A DNA stretch of 38,193 bases from Silicimonas sp. Its GTDB lineage: Bacteria > Pseudomonadota > Alphaproteobacteria > Rhodobacterales > Rhodobacteraceae. This document shows, piece after piece, positions 20,324 through 28,327 of the stretch. A program made the position numbers and the translations under genes. Within the stretch, counting starts at the first letter, position 1, and every line of letters begins with the position of its first letter. The stretch covers positions 1 through 38,193 of the forward strand of contig JAJEGW010000126.1 of assembly GCA_022819605.1 (NCBI GenBank), in the 5' to 3' direction. Below the pieces are notes generated by a model that saw only the letters and a program-made list of their open reading frames with translations, was not told the origin of the DNA and searched no databases.

Positions 20324-20350
20324 GGCGTCTCCTGCATAGTCGGAGACGCC
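20324..20350 (+). terminator. Perfect hairpin between bufA and bufB, probable attenuator or mRNA-end structure
   Basis: GGCGTCTCC (20324-20332) pairs exactly with GGAGACGCC (20342-20350) across a 9-base loop, 17 bases after the bufA stop. No T-run follows, so it is not a standard intrinsic terminator. Its position in the 63-base gap before bufB suggests partial termination or protection of the bufA message, giving more precursor than enzyme. Confidence 0.6.
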
Positions 20351-20370
20351 TCAACTGCTGGACTCCATCA

Positions 20371-21234
20371 ATGCTGGATGCCACCACCCACAGATTTGCC
20401 TGCCTGCCCGATGCGCCAGGGGTCGGCTATAAGCCACAGCACTTCAGCGACATAGTGGACGATGCCGGGCCGGTTGCCTGGCTGGAAATTCACGCCGAAA
20501 ACTACATGGGTGAAGGCGGTCGGCCCATCGCCCAGCTCAGGCATCTCTCCGAACGCTTCGCGTTTTCCGTGCATGGCGTCGGCCTTTCCATCGGCAGCGA
20601 AGGTCCGCTGGATACCGAGCACCTTGCGCGGCTCAGGCATCTTGTCGGATGGCTTGATCCGGCGAGCTTTTCCGAGCATCTGGCGTGGTCGACCCACGAC
20701 TCCGCGTTTCTCAACGACCTGCTGCCCCTCCCCTACACGGCAGCAAGTCTCGCCCGCGTTGCCGAGCATATTGACGAAGTCCAGGAAGTCGTCGGGCGAC
20801 GCATGCTGCTGGAGAACCCCTCTTCATATCTCGCGTTCGAGGAGTCCACGCTGGCAGAGACCGAATTTCTCCGCGAAATCGCCAAGCGAACCGGCTGCGG
20901 GCTCCTGCTCGACGTGAACAACGTATTTGTCAGTGCCACGAATCTTGGCACTGACCCGGTTTCGTATATCGACGCGTTCCCCTTGGAACTGGTTGGAGAG
21001 ATCCACCTCGGCGGACATGACGACGGCGACGAAGACGACCATGGCGCCCCCCTGCTGATCGACAATCATGGCCGCGAGGTCGCGGACCCGGTCTGGTCAT
21101 TGTTCGAGTACACGATCAGGAAATCCGGTCCCAAGCCAAGCCTCATAGAGTGGGACAACGATGTCCCCGAATGGCCGGTCCTCAAGGCTGAGGCCAGCCG
21201 CGCTGCCAGCGTCCTTGAAGCCGCGAACGCATGA
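20371..21234 (+). CDS. bufB: Multinuclear non-heme iron oxidative enzyme (MNIO, DUF692), bufferin maturase
   Basis: This is a 287-residue cytoplasmic TIM-barrel enzyme of the DUF692/MNIO family, which uses two or three iron ions and O2 to rebuild Cys residues of a precursor peptide. Family landmarks appear in order: [95 protein letters not shown] and [12 protein letters not shown]. Together these supply the His/Asp/Glu metal ligands. Length is normal. ATG 20371 is kept; its ribosome binding site is weak. The stop overlaps bufC by four bases (ATGA), so the pair is translationally coupled. It would act on the BufA Cys residues before export, helped by BufC. Confidence 0.94.
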   Translation: MLDATTHRFACLPDAPGVGYKPQHFSDIVDDAGPVAWLEIHAENYMGEGGRPIAQLRHLSERFAFSVHGVGLSIGSEGPLDTEHLARLRHLVGWLDPASFSEHLAWSTHDSAFLNDLLPLPYTAASLARVAEHIDEVQEVVGRRMLLENPSSYLAFEESTLAETEFLREIAKRTGCGLLLDVNNVFVSATNLGTDPVSYIDAFPLELVGEIHLGGHDDGDEDDHGAPLLIDNHGREVADPVWSLFEYTIRKSGPKPSLIEWDNDVPEWPVLKAEASRAASVLEAANA

Positions 21235-21980
21235 CGGTCGACCAGACCACGTTTCGGAAGGCGCTTCTGGATCCGGACGCTGTACGCCCAGAGGGTCTGA
21301 GCGACGGCCGAGGCCAGCCGGCCGGGCGTCGATTCGATGTCTATCGCAACAACGTGGCCGTCTCTCTGACTGAAGCACTGGAAGTGGGCTTTCCCGTCAT
21401 CCGCAAACTGGTAGGGCAAGACAACTTCAAGCTGCTTGCCTCCGCGTATCTGCGCCTCCACCCCCCGCGTTCGCCGCTGATGATGCATTTCGGGGCCGAC
21501 ATGCCCTCGTTCCTGGCCGAATTCGAACCCACAAGGCAAATTGGCTATCTGCCGGATGTCGCACGGCTCGAACTTGCAATCCGGGAAAGCTATCACGCGG
21601 CCGACGCGGAACCGATCAACCCCGCAGAACTCGAAGCGCTGTCGCCCGAGGCGTTGACCGGCTCCGGCGTGCAACTGGCCCCTTCCTCGCGGCTGGTGCG
21701 ATCGCCTTGGCCGATCTTTTCCATATGGCGCTTCAACGTCGAGGAAGGCGCGCAAACCCCAAAGATGGCTGCCGAGGACGTGTTGGTCAGCCGGCCGGAC
21801 TTGGATCCGGTCCCCCGGCTGCTGCCCTCAGGCGGGGCGGAATTCATCACTGCGCTCTTGACGGGTGCGACATTCGGGGATGCAATGGACAAGGCATCAG
21901 AGGCATCCCGGAACTTTGACCTGTCGGCGGTGTTCACCCTCTTGGTCGAAATGAAGACCTTGATCGAAATTGGAGGATAG
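21231..21980 (+). CDS. bufC: DUF2063 putative DNA-binding/partner protein, bufferin maturation (BufC)
   Basis: This is a 249-residue protein of the DUF2063 family. The N-terminal helical domain, [60 protein letters not shown] and [20 protein letters not shown], is the conserved family part. The C-terminal half is more variable. Although the family was named for a putative DNA-binding role, in MNIO systems it is the partner that binds the precursor and delivers it to the enzyme. The ATGA overlap with bufB fits a tight stoichiometric complex. It is followed five bases later by bufD. I see no metal-binding motif of its own. Confidence 0.92.
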   Translation: MTVDQTTFRKALLDPDAVRPEGLSDGRGQPAGRRFDVYRNNVAVSLTEALEVGFPVIRKLVGQDNFKLLASAYLRLHPPRSPLMMHFGADMPSFLAEFEPTRQIGYLPDVARLELAIRESYHAADAEPINPAELEALSPEALTGSGVQLAPSSRLVRSPWPIFSIWRFNVEEGAQTPKMAAEDVLVSRPDLDPVPRLLPSGGAEFITALLTGATFGDAMDKASEASRNFDLSAVFTLLVEMKTLIEIGG

Positions 21981-21985
21981 CTTTC

Positions 21986-22537
21986 ATGTCCAACAATATC
22001 CTGTTGCTGCCGGACCGGCTGCTTGCATTGATCGAACCGGCAGCCACGCCGGTCCTGACCACGCTTGCGCGCTTCATTTTTGCCGCCGTCCTGCTTGTCT
22101 ACTATCTCAACTCGGCGCTGACAAAGATACCGGACGGCCTGATCAATCTGGTATCGCCGAGCTTCAATGCCTTTGCGCAGATTTTCCCAAAGGAAGCAGC
22201 GGCTGTGAGCTATGACATCGGCAGCGCAACGATCTTCCAGAAACTTGTGATTCTCGCAGGAACCTGGGCGGAATTCGTGCTTCCGTGCCTCCTGATTGTC
22301 GGCTTGTTCACTCGTGCCGCCGCGCTCGGCATGATCGGATTCGTGACGATTCAGAGCCTCACCGACATTTTCGGCCATGGCGGAGAAGCCGGAGCATGGT
22401 TTGACCGCCTCTCGGACGCGGTGATTCTGGACCAGCGCGCCTTCTGGGTCTTCCTGCTTCTTTACCTGCTCTTCCGGGGCGGCGGGCCGATTGCAGTCGA
22501 CCGATTGCTCGACGCGGCTTTCGATCGGAACAGGTAG
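21986..22537 (+). CDS. bufD: DoxX-family inner membrane protein of the bufferin operon (BufD)
   Basis: This is a 183-residue membrane protein with about four hydrophobic segments: LARFIFAAVLLVYYLNSALT, KLVILAGTWAEFVLPCLLIV, TRAAALGMIGFVTIQSL, and FWVFLLLYLLFRGGGPI. This is the DoxX pattern. DoxX genes commonly end MNIO/DUF2282/DUF2063 operons; the role is unproven, possibly redox support or quinone-linked electron transfer in the membrane. ATG 21986 is preceded by a strong ribosome binding site, TGGAGG, inside the 3' end of bufC. The stop is at 22535-22537; a short run of repeats and a possible hairpin follow before the convergent ArsC-like gene. Confidence 0.9.
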   Translation: MSNNILLLPDRLLALIEPAATPVLTTLARFIFAAVLLVYYLNSALTKIPDGLINLVSPSFNAFAQIFPKEAAAVSYDIGSATIFQKLVILAGTWAEFVLPCLLIVGLFTRAAALGMIGFVTIQSLTDIFGHGGEAGAWFDRLSDAVILDQRAFWVFLLLYLLFRGGGPIAVDRLLDAAFDRNR

Positions 22538-22543
22538 GACATA

Positions 22544-22593
22544 ATAGGTCAGTCAAGCTGCCGAAGAGGACCTATGAACCTATTCACCTAGAT
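22544..22593. repeat. ACCTAT-based repeats and hairpin in the convergent bufD / ArsC-like gap
   Basis: ATAGGTC (22544-22550) can pair with GACCTAT (22569-22575) over an 18-base loop. The same stretch has three near-tandem octamers, ACCTATGA, ACCTATTC and ACCTAGAT (22570-22593). The last two overlap the stop end of the ArsC-like gene. A bidirectional transcription end is possible, but there is no T-run. Confidence 0.4.
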
Positions 22594-22921
22594 GCTGCAA
22601 CCTTGACGCTGCACTCCAGCCAAGCGTGACCAGTTCGCCATCGACGATGACTGGGCGTTTCATGAGCGTGGGATTCCTGGCAATCAAATCTTCCGGCGTT
22701 CCCTGACGCTCTGAATCCGACAGGTTGCGCCAAGTGGTCGAGCGACGGTTGACGAAATTGTCTCCGAACTCCCGAAGGAAGCGATCAATTGCATCGGAAT
22801 CCATCTGGCTTTCGCGGACATCCACGAATGTAACGTCCTTGCCAGCAGCTTTCAGTTCCTGAATTGCCATTCGGCAAGTGCTGCAATTCTTCAACCCGTA
22901 GACTGTCGGCATTCTGGTCAT
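22580..22921 (-). CDS. ArsC/Spx/MgsR-family thioredoxin-fold protein
   Basis: This is a 113-residue cytoplasmic protein of the arsenate reductase-like family. It begins MTRMPTVYGLKNCSTCRMAIQ, so the active-site region is CSTCRMA, a CxxC arrangement as in Spx/MgsR and the YffB-like group. Further family features are VDVRESQMDSDAIDRFL, FVNRRSTTWRNLSDSER, NPTLMKRPVIVDGE and the Gly/Trp end LVTLGW. The Arg/Pro loop KRPVIV is the family's substrate or redox signature. ATG 22921 is preceded by AGGGAC; ATG 22912 is an alternative. It may be a glutathione-dependent reductase of unknown substrate. It converges on the bufferin operon but no shared control is visible. Confidence 0.88.
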   Translation of the reverse strand: MTRMPTVYGLKNCSTCRMAIQELKAAGKDVTFVDVRESQMDSDAIDRFLREFGDNFVNRRSTTWRNLSDSERQGTPEDLIARNPTLMKRPVIVDGELVTLGWSAASRLQHLGE

Positions 22922-23697
22922 GTCCCTGTCATGCAAGGTCTGGGAATCAAGTGGGGGCTTATGCATCTATCCAAACTGCCCGTCAGGCCACCTCCTCCGG
23001 CACGGTACGTTGCTTCGAACGGGGCGCGCGCGAAAGTGATGCCAGCGAGAACGGGGTTCTTGTGCGACTGCTGCCAAGGCCCTTGCCTAAGCGCAAGCCA
23101 GAGGAACGACCGCATGGACCTCGTGGCCACGCACGGGCACGTCGTCCATCGCCTGCTGCCGCAGACGCGCAGGAACCGTCGGGCCGAGAGGCCCCTGATC
23201 TCGGCGGTGCGGCGAAAAAGCCAGTCCCCAGATTTGTCGATCTTGCACGGGCGCGGCTGGCGCGGTCCGTAGGACGGCGCTCTCAGGCCGCGTGCGTGAT
23301 GCCTGCGCACAGTCTTGTGGCCGAAGTCCGTCTCGCGGGGGATGCCGGCGATGCCGAGCCCTTCCGCTTCAGGTCGTGGATGAAGACGAAGTCCTTCAGT
23401 TTGATCATTGTGTCGCCTCCAGGGCTTGTCGGATCTGGGCGTCAGCGCCCGAAAGTGGGGACTTTTGTCTTGGCGCTTTTTTGGAGAATTAACTTGGCAC
23501 TAACAAATGTACGGAACCCGGGCAATCACCTGGCCATCAGGCGCGCGCGCTTGGAGCGTCCCAGCCATGTCGTCCGTCCGGAGCGGTCGTCGGCAAGTCA
23601 ACGATGGGGCTACCGCGAATTGCTGACTGAAAGTCCAAAGGCGTTGACTCGGTTGACTGCCTGTCGCTAGACGGCCCGTCCCCGGCAATGTAACACC
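22922..23697. other. Interval with a decayed IS21-type transposase and no intact gene
   Basis: The interval holds the IS21 istA remnant described separately (about 23090-23408). The rest shows no convincing coding frame on either strand. The segment 23409-23500 upstream of the istA start contains GGGCGCTGACGC and a T-rich run, and could include part of the element's left end. Confidence 0.5.
23090..23408 (-). pseudogene. Remnant of an IS21-family transposase gene (istA), frameshifted
   Basis: From ATG 23408 the minus strand reads MIKLKDFVFIHDLKRKG, the usual N-terminus of IstA. The frame is then lost near 23358-23363 by an apparent one-base deletion and continues in another frame as LGIAGIPRETDFGHKTVRRH, then ARGLRAPSYGPRQPRPCKID and EIRGLSARRFLR. 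That order (helix-turn-helix, KTVR, Y-x-PR segment, GLSA) is the family pattern. Similarity fades by about 23090. No DDE catalytic domain and no IstB gene follow, so only about a quarter of istA is left. It marks the left border of the accessory region. Confidence 0.7.
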
Positions 23698-24852
23698 TTG
23701 GCCGTTGTGACGATTCCAAGCAGAGACACATTGCTGAACTCCGCGCGAGCAATGTACCCGGCATTGCGTGCCCGACAGAGGCGCTGCGCTGAAGAGCGCA
23801 AGGTTCCGGACGAGACAGTCAATGAGTTGGAAGTCGCGGGCCTCTTCAACGTCACCAAACCGCGAGAATTCGGTGGCTTTGAGATGCCCTACTACGTCTT
23901 CTGCGAGCTCGTCATGGAAATTGCGAAGGGTTGTCCGTCAAGCGGATGGGTCTACGCCGTGATCGGTGAGCACAATCAGACGGTTGCCGCCTATTATACC
24001 GCCAGCGCAATGCAGGATGTCTGGGGCAGCGATCCATCGGCGAGAATTGCCTCCGGCAACGCCCCCGACTTGAAAGTCAAGTGCACCGATGGCGGTTGGC
24101 TTCTCAACGGGCAATTGAAATTTTCAAGTGGCTGCGATCATTGCGACTGGCACGTCACGGGCGGAAGGATCGACGGCAAACCAACGAAATTCATCTTTCG
24201 GCGTGGAGATTCGGAGATCATCGACACCTGGCATGTGATGGGGCTCGAAGGCACTGGAAGCAGGGACGTGAAACTCAAGGACGTCTTTCTTCCAGATCAC
24301 TGTGCATCTCCGGCGGACTTTTTCGGACCTAAATTCAAGGACGCCCCGATTTACCGTCAACCGCAATGGTCAACCAATCCCTATAGCTTGGCCTCGGCAA
24401 TTGTCGGTGCCGCGCAGGGCGCGCTTGAAATACTCATTGATGACATTCGCGAGCGTACGCCCCGCATGGGCGGCAAGTTCAATATCCGCGACCTTCAGAA
24501 CATCCAGATGCGCATTGCTGAATCCTCCGCCGAGATCGACGCCGCCAGGCGCATGCTGGTCGGCAATTTGCGAGAAACACATGAAATCTTGTTGGTTCAG
24601 GACGATCTGCCAAGAAAGATCATGGCGCGAAACCGCCGCGACATGGCCTATGCACCCATACTGGCAAAGCGCTCAGTCGATCGGGTATTCTATGCATCCG
24701 GCGCAACAAGCATCTTCCTTTCGAATGATCTGCAGCGCTACTACCGAGACATTAATGCTGGTGCACAACAGATCTTTCTGGACTGGGACGCCAATTCCAC
24801 GATCTACGGCAAGGTCGCGCTGGGCCTCGATCCCGGGCCAGTGAGTTGGTAG
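23698..24852 (+). CDS. Flavin-dependent monooxygenase, acyl-CoA dehydrogenase fold (HsaA/HpaH-like)
   Basis: This is a 384-residue cytoplasmic oxygenase component that would use reduced flavin delivered by a separate reductase. The N-terminal helical domain contains LRARQRRCAEERKVPDETVN and FNVTKPREFGGFEM. The GCPSSGWVYAVIGEHN segment, the beta domain (WLLNGQLKFSSGCDHCDWHV), and the C-terminal helical domain are as in the two-component hydroxylases such as HsaA, HpaH and DszC. The final LQRYYRDINAGAQQIFLDWD is the family's last helix. The start is uncertain: TTG 23698 and GTG 23707 both precede the conserved part, and the first ATG (23752) would cut the first helix. No flavin reductase lies nearby. 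The substrate is unknown; an aromatic or heterocyclic compound is likely. Confidence 0.85.
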   Translation: MAVVTIPSRDTLLNSARAMYPALRARQRRCAEERKVPDETVNELEVAGLFNVTKPREFGGFEMPYYVFCELVMEIAKGCPSSGWVYAVIGEHNQTVAAYYTASAMQDVWGSDPSARIASGNAPDLKVKCTDGGWLLNGQLKFSSGCDHCDWHVTGGRIDGKPTKFIFRRGDSEIIDTWHVMGLEGTGSRDVKLKDVFLPDHCASPADFFGPKFKDAPIYRQPQWSTNPYSLASAIVGAAQGALEILIDDIRERTPRMGGKFNIRDLQNIQMRIAESSAEIDAARRMLVGNLRETHEILLVQDDLPRKIMARNRRDMAYAPILAKRSVDRVFYASGATSIFLSNDLQRYYRDINAGAQQIFLDWDANSTIYGKVALGLDPGPVSW

Positions 24853-25378
24853 TGCGAAATTGACGGTTCATTCCCGTTCCGCATGTAACACGCCAGGTCT
24901 GACCGGTTCGCCGGAGTGAACATGTGAAGGCGAGCAGCCATGCCCGGAAGCGCTGCCCGAAAATTCTTAGTGGCCGCGACGGGAGCGGCATGGCCATGAC
25001 CATTGGCTGCAGCACAGCCGCGCAATGTCTGGAACGGCCAAGTGGTCCCGGAATTCAGTTCATGGGCATTCCGCTTCGAGAGTGACAGTCCTGCAAAACG
25101 TAACGATCCGACAGCAGCCTGCACCGGAGCCTCCGCATCTGCGTCCGACGCCGATGGGCAGCACGTTTCGCCTTGTTGAGTTTCTTCCCAAGACCTGAGG
25201 TGATGAAGGCCCTCGATGGAATGGCAGCATTCGGGGAGATAGGCGCCAGCGGAAGAGAGCACGTGCACCCCCAGGCCACGGCAAGCGGACACGGGCAGAC
25301 TTGTGACCGACAATTTTGCAAGGTTGTCCTTCGAGGAGCACGGTGAGACAGTAAGATGAAACCTTGGAGAGGTCAGAC
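24853..25378. other. Gap without a recognised gene
   Basis: This 526-base stretch separates the monooxygenase and MBL-fold genes. Open frames on the minus strand (up to 169 codons) give Cys/Arg/Ser-rich translations without domain or membrane features. No hairpin terminator, repeat or RNA gene was recognised. A long decayed sequence is possible, but nothing can be named. Confidence 0.45.
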
Positions 25379-26059
25379 ATGAAGATCACCTGGTACGGCC
25401 AAGCCAGCTTCGCCATCGAAAGCGATGACGGAACTCGCGTTGTGACAGACCCCTACGACCCTGAGAAGGCAGGTTTCAGACCCTTCTCCGATCCTGCAGA
25501 CATCGTCATCAAGTCCAGCAGCAATGACGACTTTCACGACAATGACCATCTGGTTCCTAAGAGAGAGGGCGCAACAGTAATTGACGCGCTGCAAGTCGCG
25601 CTTGGCAGCAAGAAAACCAATTCACACGGAATCACATTCCACGCAATTGAAGCAATGGAGCATCTGGAGCATCCAAGTCGGGACCCCGACCAGAATGCGA
25701 TGTACCGCTTCAACGTCGACGGAATTGAGATCGGCCATATGGGCGACATGGGAAACGATTTTTCCGACGCGCAGTTGTCCTTCTTCAAGGATATCGATGT
25801 TCTCTTGAGCCATGCAGGCGGCTATCCCGTGATCTCTCTGGAAGAACTGAACCGAATTGCCGAAGTCGTGCGCCCCCGGCTCGTCATCCCCATGCACTTT
25901 CGCACTCTGTGCTACAGGCCATGCGAAATGCACTTCATTTCGGCATTTCTTGAGTCATTTGGCGAGGAACGCGTCGACTTTGCTTGCAAGAGCGCCATCT
26001 CGCTCGGACTTGGGGATCTGCCAACCGAGACGCGAGCGCTCGTATTGGATTATCACTGA
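25379..26059 (+). CDS. Metallo-beta-lactamase-fold hydrolase (UlaG-like, Lactamase_B_3)
   Basis: This is a 226-residue cytoplasmic protein beginning MKITWYGQASFAIESDDGTR, the standard UlaG-like start, followed by VVTDPYDPEKAGFRPF. Later landmarks are IEIGHMGDMGNDF (the HxGD metal ligand pair), LLSHAGGYPVISLEEL and PRLVIPMHFRT. The first metal site is unusual: instead of the normal HxHxDH the equivalent segment reads KSSSNDDFHDNDH, so the first two His are replaced. The fold is clear, but catalytic metal binding may be altered. ATG 25379 is chosen over the in-frame TTG 25364 because of the GGAGAGG ribosome binding site. The next gene downstream is convergent. It may open a lactone or hydrolyse a related ring, but this is inference. 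Confidence 0.82.
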   Translation: MKITWYGQASFAIESDDGTRVVTDPYDPEKAGFRPFSDPADIVIKSSSNDDFHDNDHLVPKREGATVIDALQVALGSKKTNSHGITFHAIEAMEHLEHPSRDPDQNAMYRFNVDGIEIGHMGDMGNDFSDAQLSFFKDIDVLLSHAGGYPVISLEELNRIAEVVRPRLVIPMHFRTLCYRPCEMHFISAFLESFGEERVDFACKSAISLGLGDLPTETRALVLDYH

Positions 26060-26452
26060 ACCAATTCGGAAACTGCGTGATCGGCCCGCGATACTTGACC
26101 TGCGAAAAGCCGGTCGCCAACGGGCCGCCCTCACGCAGCCTTGCTCACCGAACTGGCCACGCTGATGCCGAAAGAGGTGAGGTTTCCGGGCAGCCCGTAC
26201 CATGTCGTCCCGACGCTCCCGACGCGCACTGTGGAGCCGGTTCCTCGAATTTTCGGCTATCGACCGCGCCGGATTCCTCTCGTGATGAGATTAGCCGGGA
26301 TCGTTACATGTCGAGTCCCGCCCAAATTTCGCCATCTTGCTGATGAAAAGGAATTTTTTGAAAATTCGGCAATGAAGTCCCGACCAATTGACAGAATTCC
26401 GACTTCCTGCGTGTTCATCTCGGCAGGTCCAATCCGAAGCAATTCTGGCGGC
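26060..26452. other. Convergent intergenic region without a recognised gene
   Basis: About 390 bases separate the MBL-fold gene from the DppC-like gene end. No domain is recognisable in the short open frames. An A+T-rich inverted repeat, GAATTTT-TTG-AAAATTC, lies at 26351-26367; it may be an RNA end structure for one of the converging transcripts, but it has no GC stem. Confidence 0.4.
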
Positions 26453-27298
26453 TCACACCGCGCTCGCTTTGACGTCTGAAAGGGCGCGCAGCCGATCCCC
26501 AATCATGTTCAGGGACAGGATTGTCAGAAACATTACGCCTGCCGGCACGAAGGTGATGTGGGGTGCCTTGGAGATCTCTTCGAAGCCGTCGCCGACCATT
26601 TTTCCCCAGGTTGGCGTAGGCGGCGGGAAACCCACGCCAAGGAAGGCCAACGCTCCTTCTATGATGATTACGATCGACATGCCGAACAGGACCAGGGACA
26701 GCATTGGCACGATGACATTGGGGAGGAGTTCCCGCACCATGATCCTGATGCTCGACGCACCTTGCGCACGTGCGGCCAATACGAATTCTCTTTCCGCAAA
26801 CAGAATCGTGTTGGCTCTGGCAACCCGGACCTCTGGTGGAATGCCGAAAAACGCCAGAGCCAGGATCATCACTGGCAACGTTGCGCCGAAAAAGAACAAG
26901 ATCACCATGACGCCGACGATGTTCGGGAAGGCCAAAATGGAGTCGGTAAATACGCTAACGGCTGTATCGACACGCCCGCGAAAATAGCCTGCTGAGAGAC
27001 CGAGCACGAGACCAACAGCCAGGCTCAGGAATGGAGCGGTAAACGCCAGCGTCAGCGAGACTCGTCCCCCGTGAATGGCGCGAGAGAGCAAATCCCGACC
27101 GACCGCATCCGTGCCAAGAAGGTAGCCTTCAGAAAGCGGTGGCTCGAACTGACGGTCAAGGTTTGTCGACAGTGGGTCGTAGAGCGGCAACCAGGGCGCG
27201 AGCAATGCGCCGAAGCTGATGAAGATGAGCCACCCGACGCAGAGCCAAAACACGATGCCAAGCCGCTTCCACCATGGCTGTACGGTATTGATTGACAT
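26453..27298 (-). CDS. Peptide/opine-type ABC transporter permease (DppC-like)
   Basis: This is a 281-residue inner membrane permease of the dipeptide/oligopeptide/nickel class. The N-terminal membrane segment (about 14-35) is followed by the OppC_N-like stretch and by YLLGTDAVGRDLLSRAIHGG and RVSLTLAF, the diagnostic DppC segment. The EAA-type loop that contacts the ATPase appears as EREFVLAARAQGASSIRIM. About five further membrane segments follow. ATG 27298 is used: the ribosome binding site is within the end of the preceding permease gene, seven bases upstream, so the two permeases are co-expressed. It is the last gene of the SBP-amidohydrolase-DppB-DppC operon. The ATPases are on the divergent operon. 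Confidence 0.93.
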   Translation of the reverse strand: MSINTVQPWWKRLGIVFWLCVGWLIFISFGALLAPWLPLYDPLSTNLDRQFEPPLSEGYLLGTDAVGRDLLSRAIHGGRVSLTLAFTAPFLSLAVGLVLGLSAGYFRGRVDTAVSVFTDSILAFPNIVGVMVILFFFGATLPVMILALAFFGIPPEVRVARANTILFAEREFVLAARAQGASSIRIMVRELLPNVIVPMLSLVLFGMSIVIIIEGALAFLGVGFPPPTPTWGKMVGDGFEEISKAPHITFVPAGVMFLTILSLNMIGDRLRALSDVKASAV

Positions 27299-27305
27299 TG
27301 CCAAA

Positions 27306-28304
27306 TCACACCTCCCGCGCAGGTCGGGCTGCGTGACGGGCTTCTTCGGCCCGCCGGTTCACGCGGGGGTCCAAGAGCGCGTAGAGGATGTCCACGCTAA
27401 GATTGATCGCGACATAGGCGATGGCGGAGAATGTCACGATGGCCTGCACGACCAGCACATCCCGGGCATCGATCGCGTCAATGAGCAGCTTGCCGATACC
27501 CGGCAGGGCGAAAATGTTCTCGACGATGACCAAACCGCTGATCAGACGGCCAACTTGGAGTCCGAGAACGGTAATCAAGGTAAAGGAAGATGGCCGCATG
27601 GCGTGGTGGACAAGGATGTAGGTCGTCGACAAGCCCTTGGCCTTTGCCAGCGCGATGTAGTCCTCCTGAAGCGTGGTGATCAGATCCACCCGCAGCACGC
27701 GCAGGAAAATTGGAACTTCGCTTAGCCCGATGGCGAGCATCGGCAAAATGAAATGCTTCATGTTTGCCCACACGCCGAAGAACATTGGCGCGTGCCCAGC
27801 CGCTGGCAAGAGTTGAAGAATCACGGCGAAGAGCCAGATAAAGACGATAGACGTCATGAATGTGGGGGTCGCGACGAGACCGAAGGCCCCGGCTGTAATC
27901 AGTCGATCAATGTAACTGTTGCTTTTGTAGGCGCTTAGAAGGGCCAGCGGCACCGCGATGATCAAGGCAAACACGAGCGACATGACCATGAGCTGCGCGG
28001 TAACGGGTATGCGCTGCAACAGGAGGTCGCTGATCTTCTTGCCGGTAATGAATGATCGCCCGAGATCGCCTTGGACGAGGTCGCCCAGCCAAAGCACATA
28101 TCGAATGGGCAGCGGCTTATCGAGGCCAAGCTCCTCCTCGATCTGGCGACGGACTTCCGGGTCGTTGGCGGTTGCCGCATCTTCGCCGGCGAGGATCGTG
28201 TCGACCACATCGCCCGGAAGCAGATTCATGAGCATGAAGCTCATGAAGGTCACGAGAAAGAAGACCGGGATCAGGTGTAACAGCCGGCTTCTCAAATATG
28301 CCAT
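27306..28304 (-). CDS. Peptide/opine-type ABC transporter permease (DppB-like)
   Basis: This is a 332-residue inner membrane permease. The start MAYLRSRLLHLIPVFFLVTF and LLPGDVVDTIL are the usual DppB N-terminus; in DppB the latter segment is followed by an acidic periplasmic loop, here ANDPEVRRQIEEELGLDKPL and PIRYVLWLGDLVQGDLGRS. The coupling helix reads LQEDYIALAKAKGLSTTYIL, and FALPGIGKLLIDAIDARDVL is the conserved C-terminal segment. It starts 23 bases after the amidohydrolase gene and ends seven bases before DppC. It is complete and of normal length. With the DppC partner it would form the channel for whatever the binding protein captures. Confidence 0.94.
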   Translation of the reverse strand: MAYLRSRLLHLIPVFFLVTFMSFMLMNLLPGDVVDTILAGEDAATANDPEVRRQIEEELGLDKPLPIRYVLWLGDLVQGDLGRSFITGKKISDLLLQRIPVTAQLMVMSLVFALIIAVPLALLSAYKSNSYIDRLITAGAFGLVATPTFMTSIVFIWLFAVILQLLPAAGHAPMFFGVWANMKHFILPMLAIGLSEVPIFLRVLRVDLITTLQEDYIALAKAKGLSTTYILVHHAMRPSSFTLITVLGLQVGRLISGLVIVENIFALPGIGKLLIDAIDARDVLVVQAIVTFSAIAYVAINLSVDILYALLDPRVNRRAEEARHAARPAREV

Positions 28305-28327
28305 CAGCTGTCTCCCAAAGGGATCGG

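Noticed and set aside
26351..26367. A+T-rich inverted repeat GAATTTT-TTG-AAAATTC as an operator
   Set aside because: It lies between two converging gene ends with no promoter nearby, and low-complexity A/T makes chance symmetry likely.
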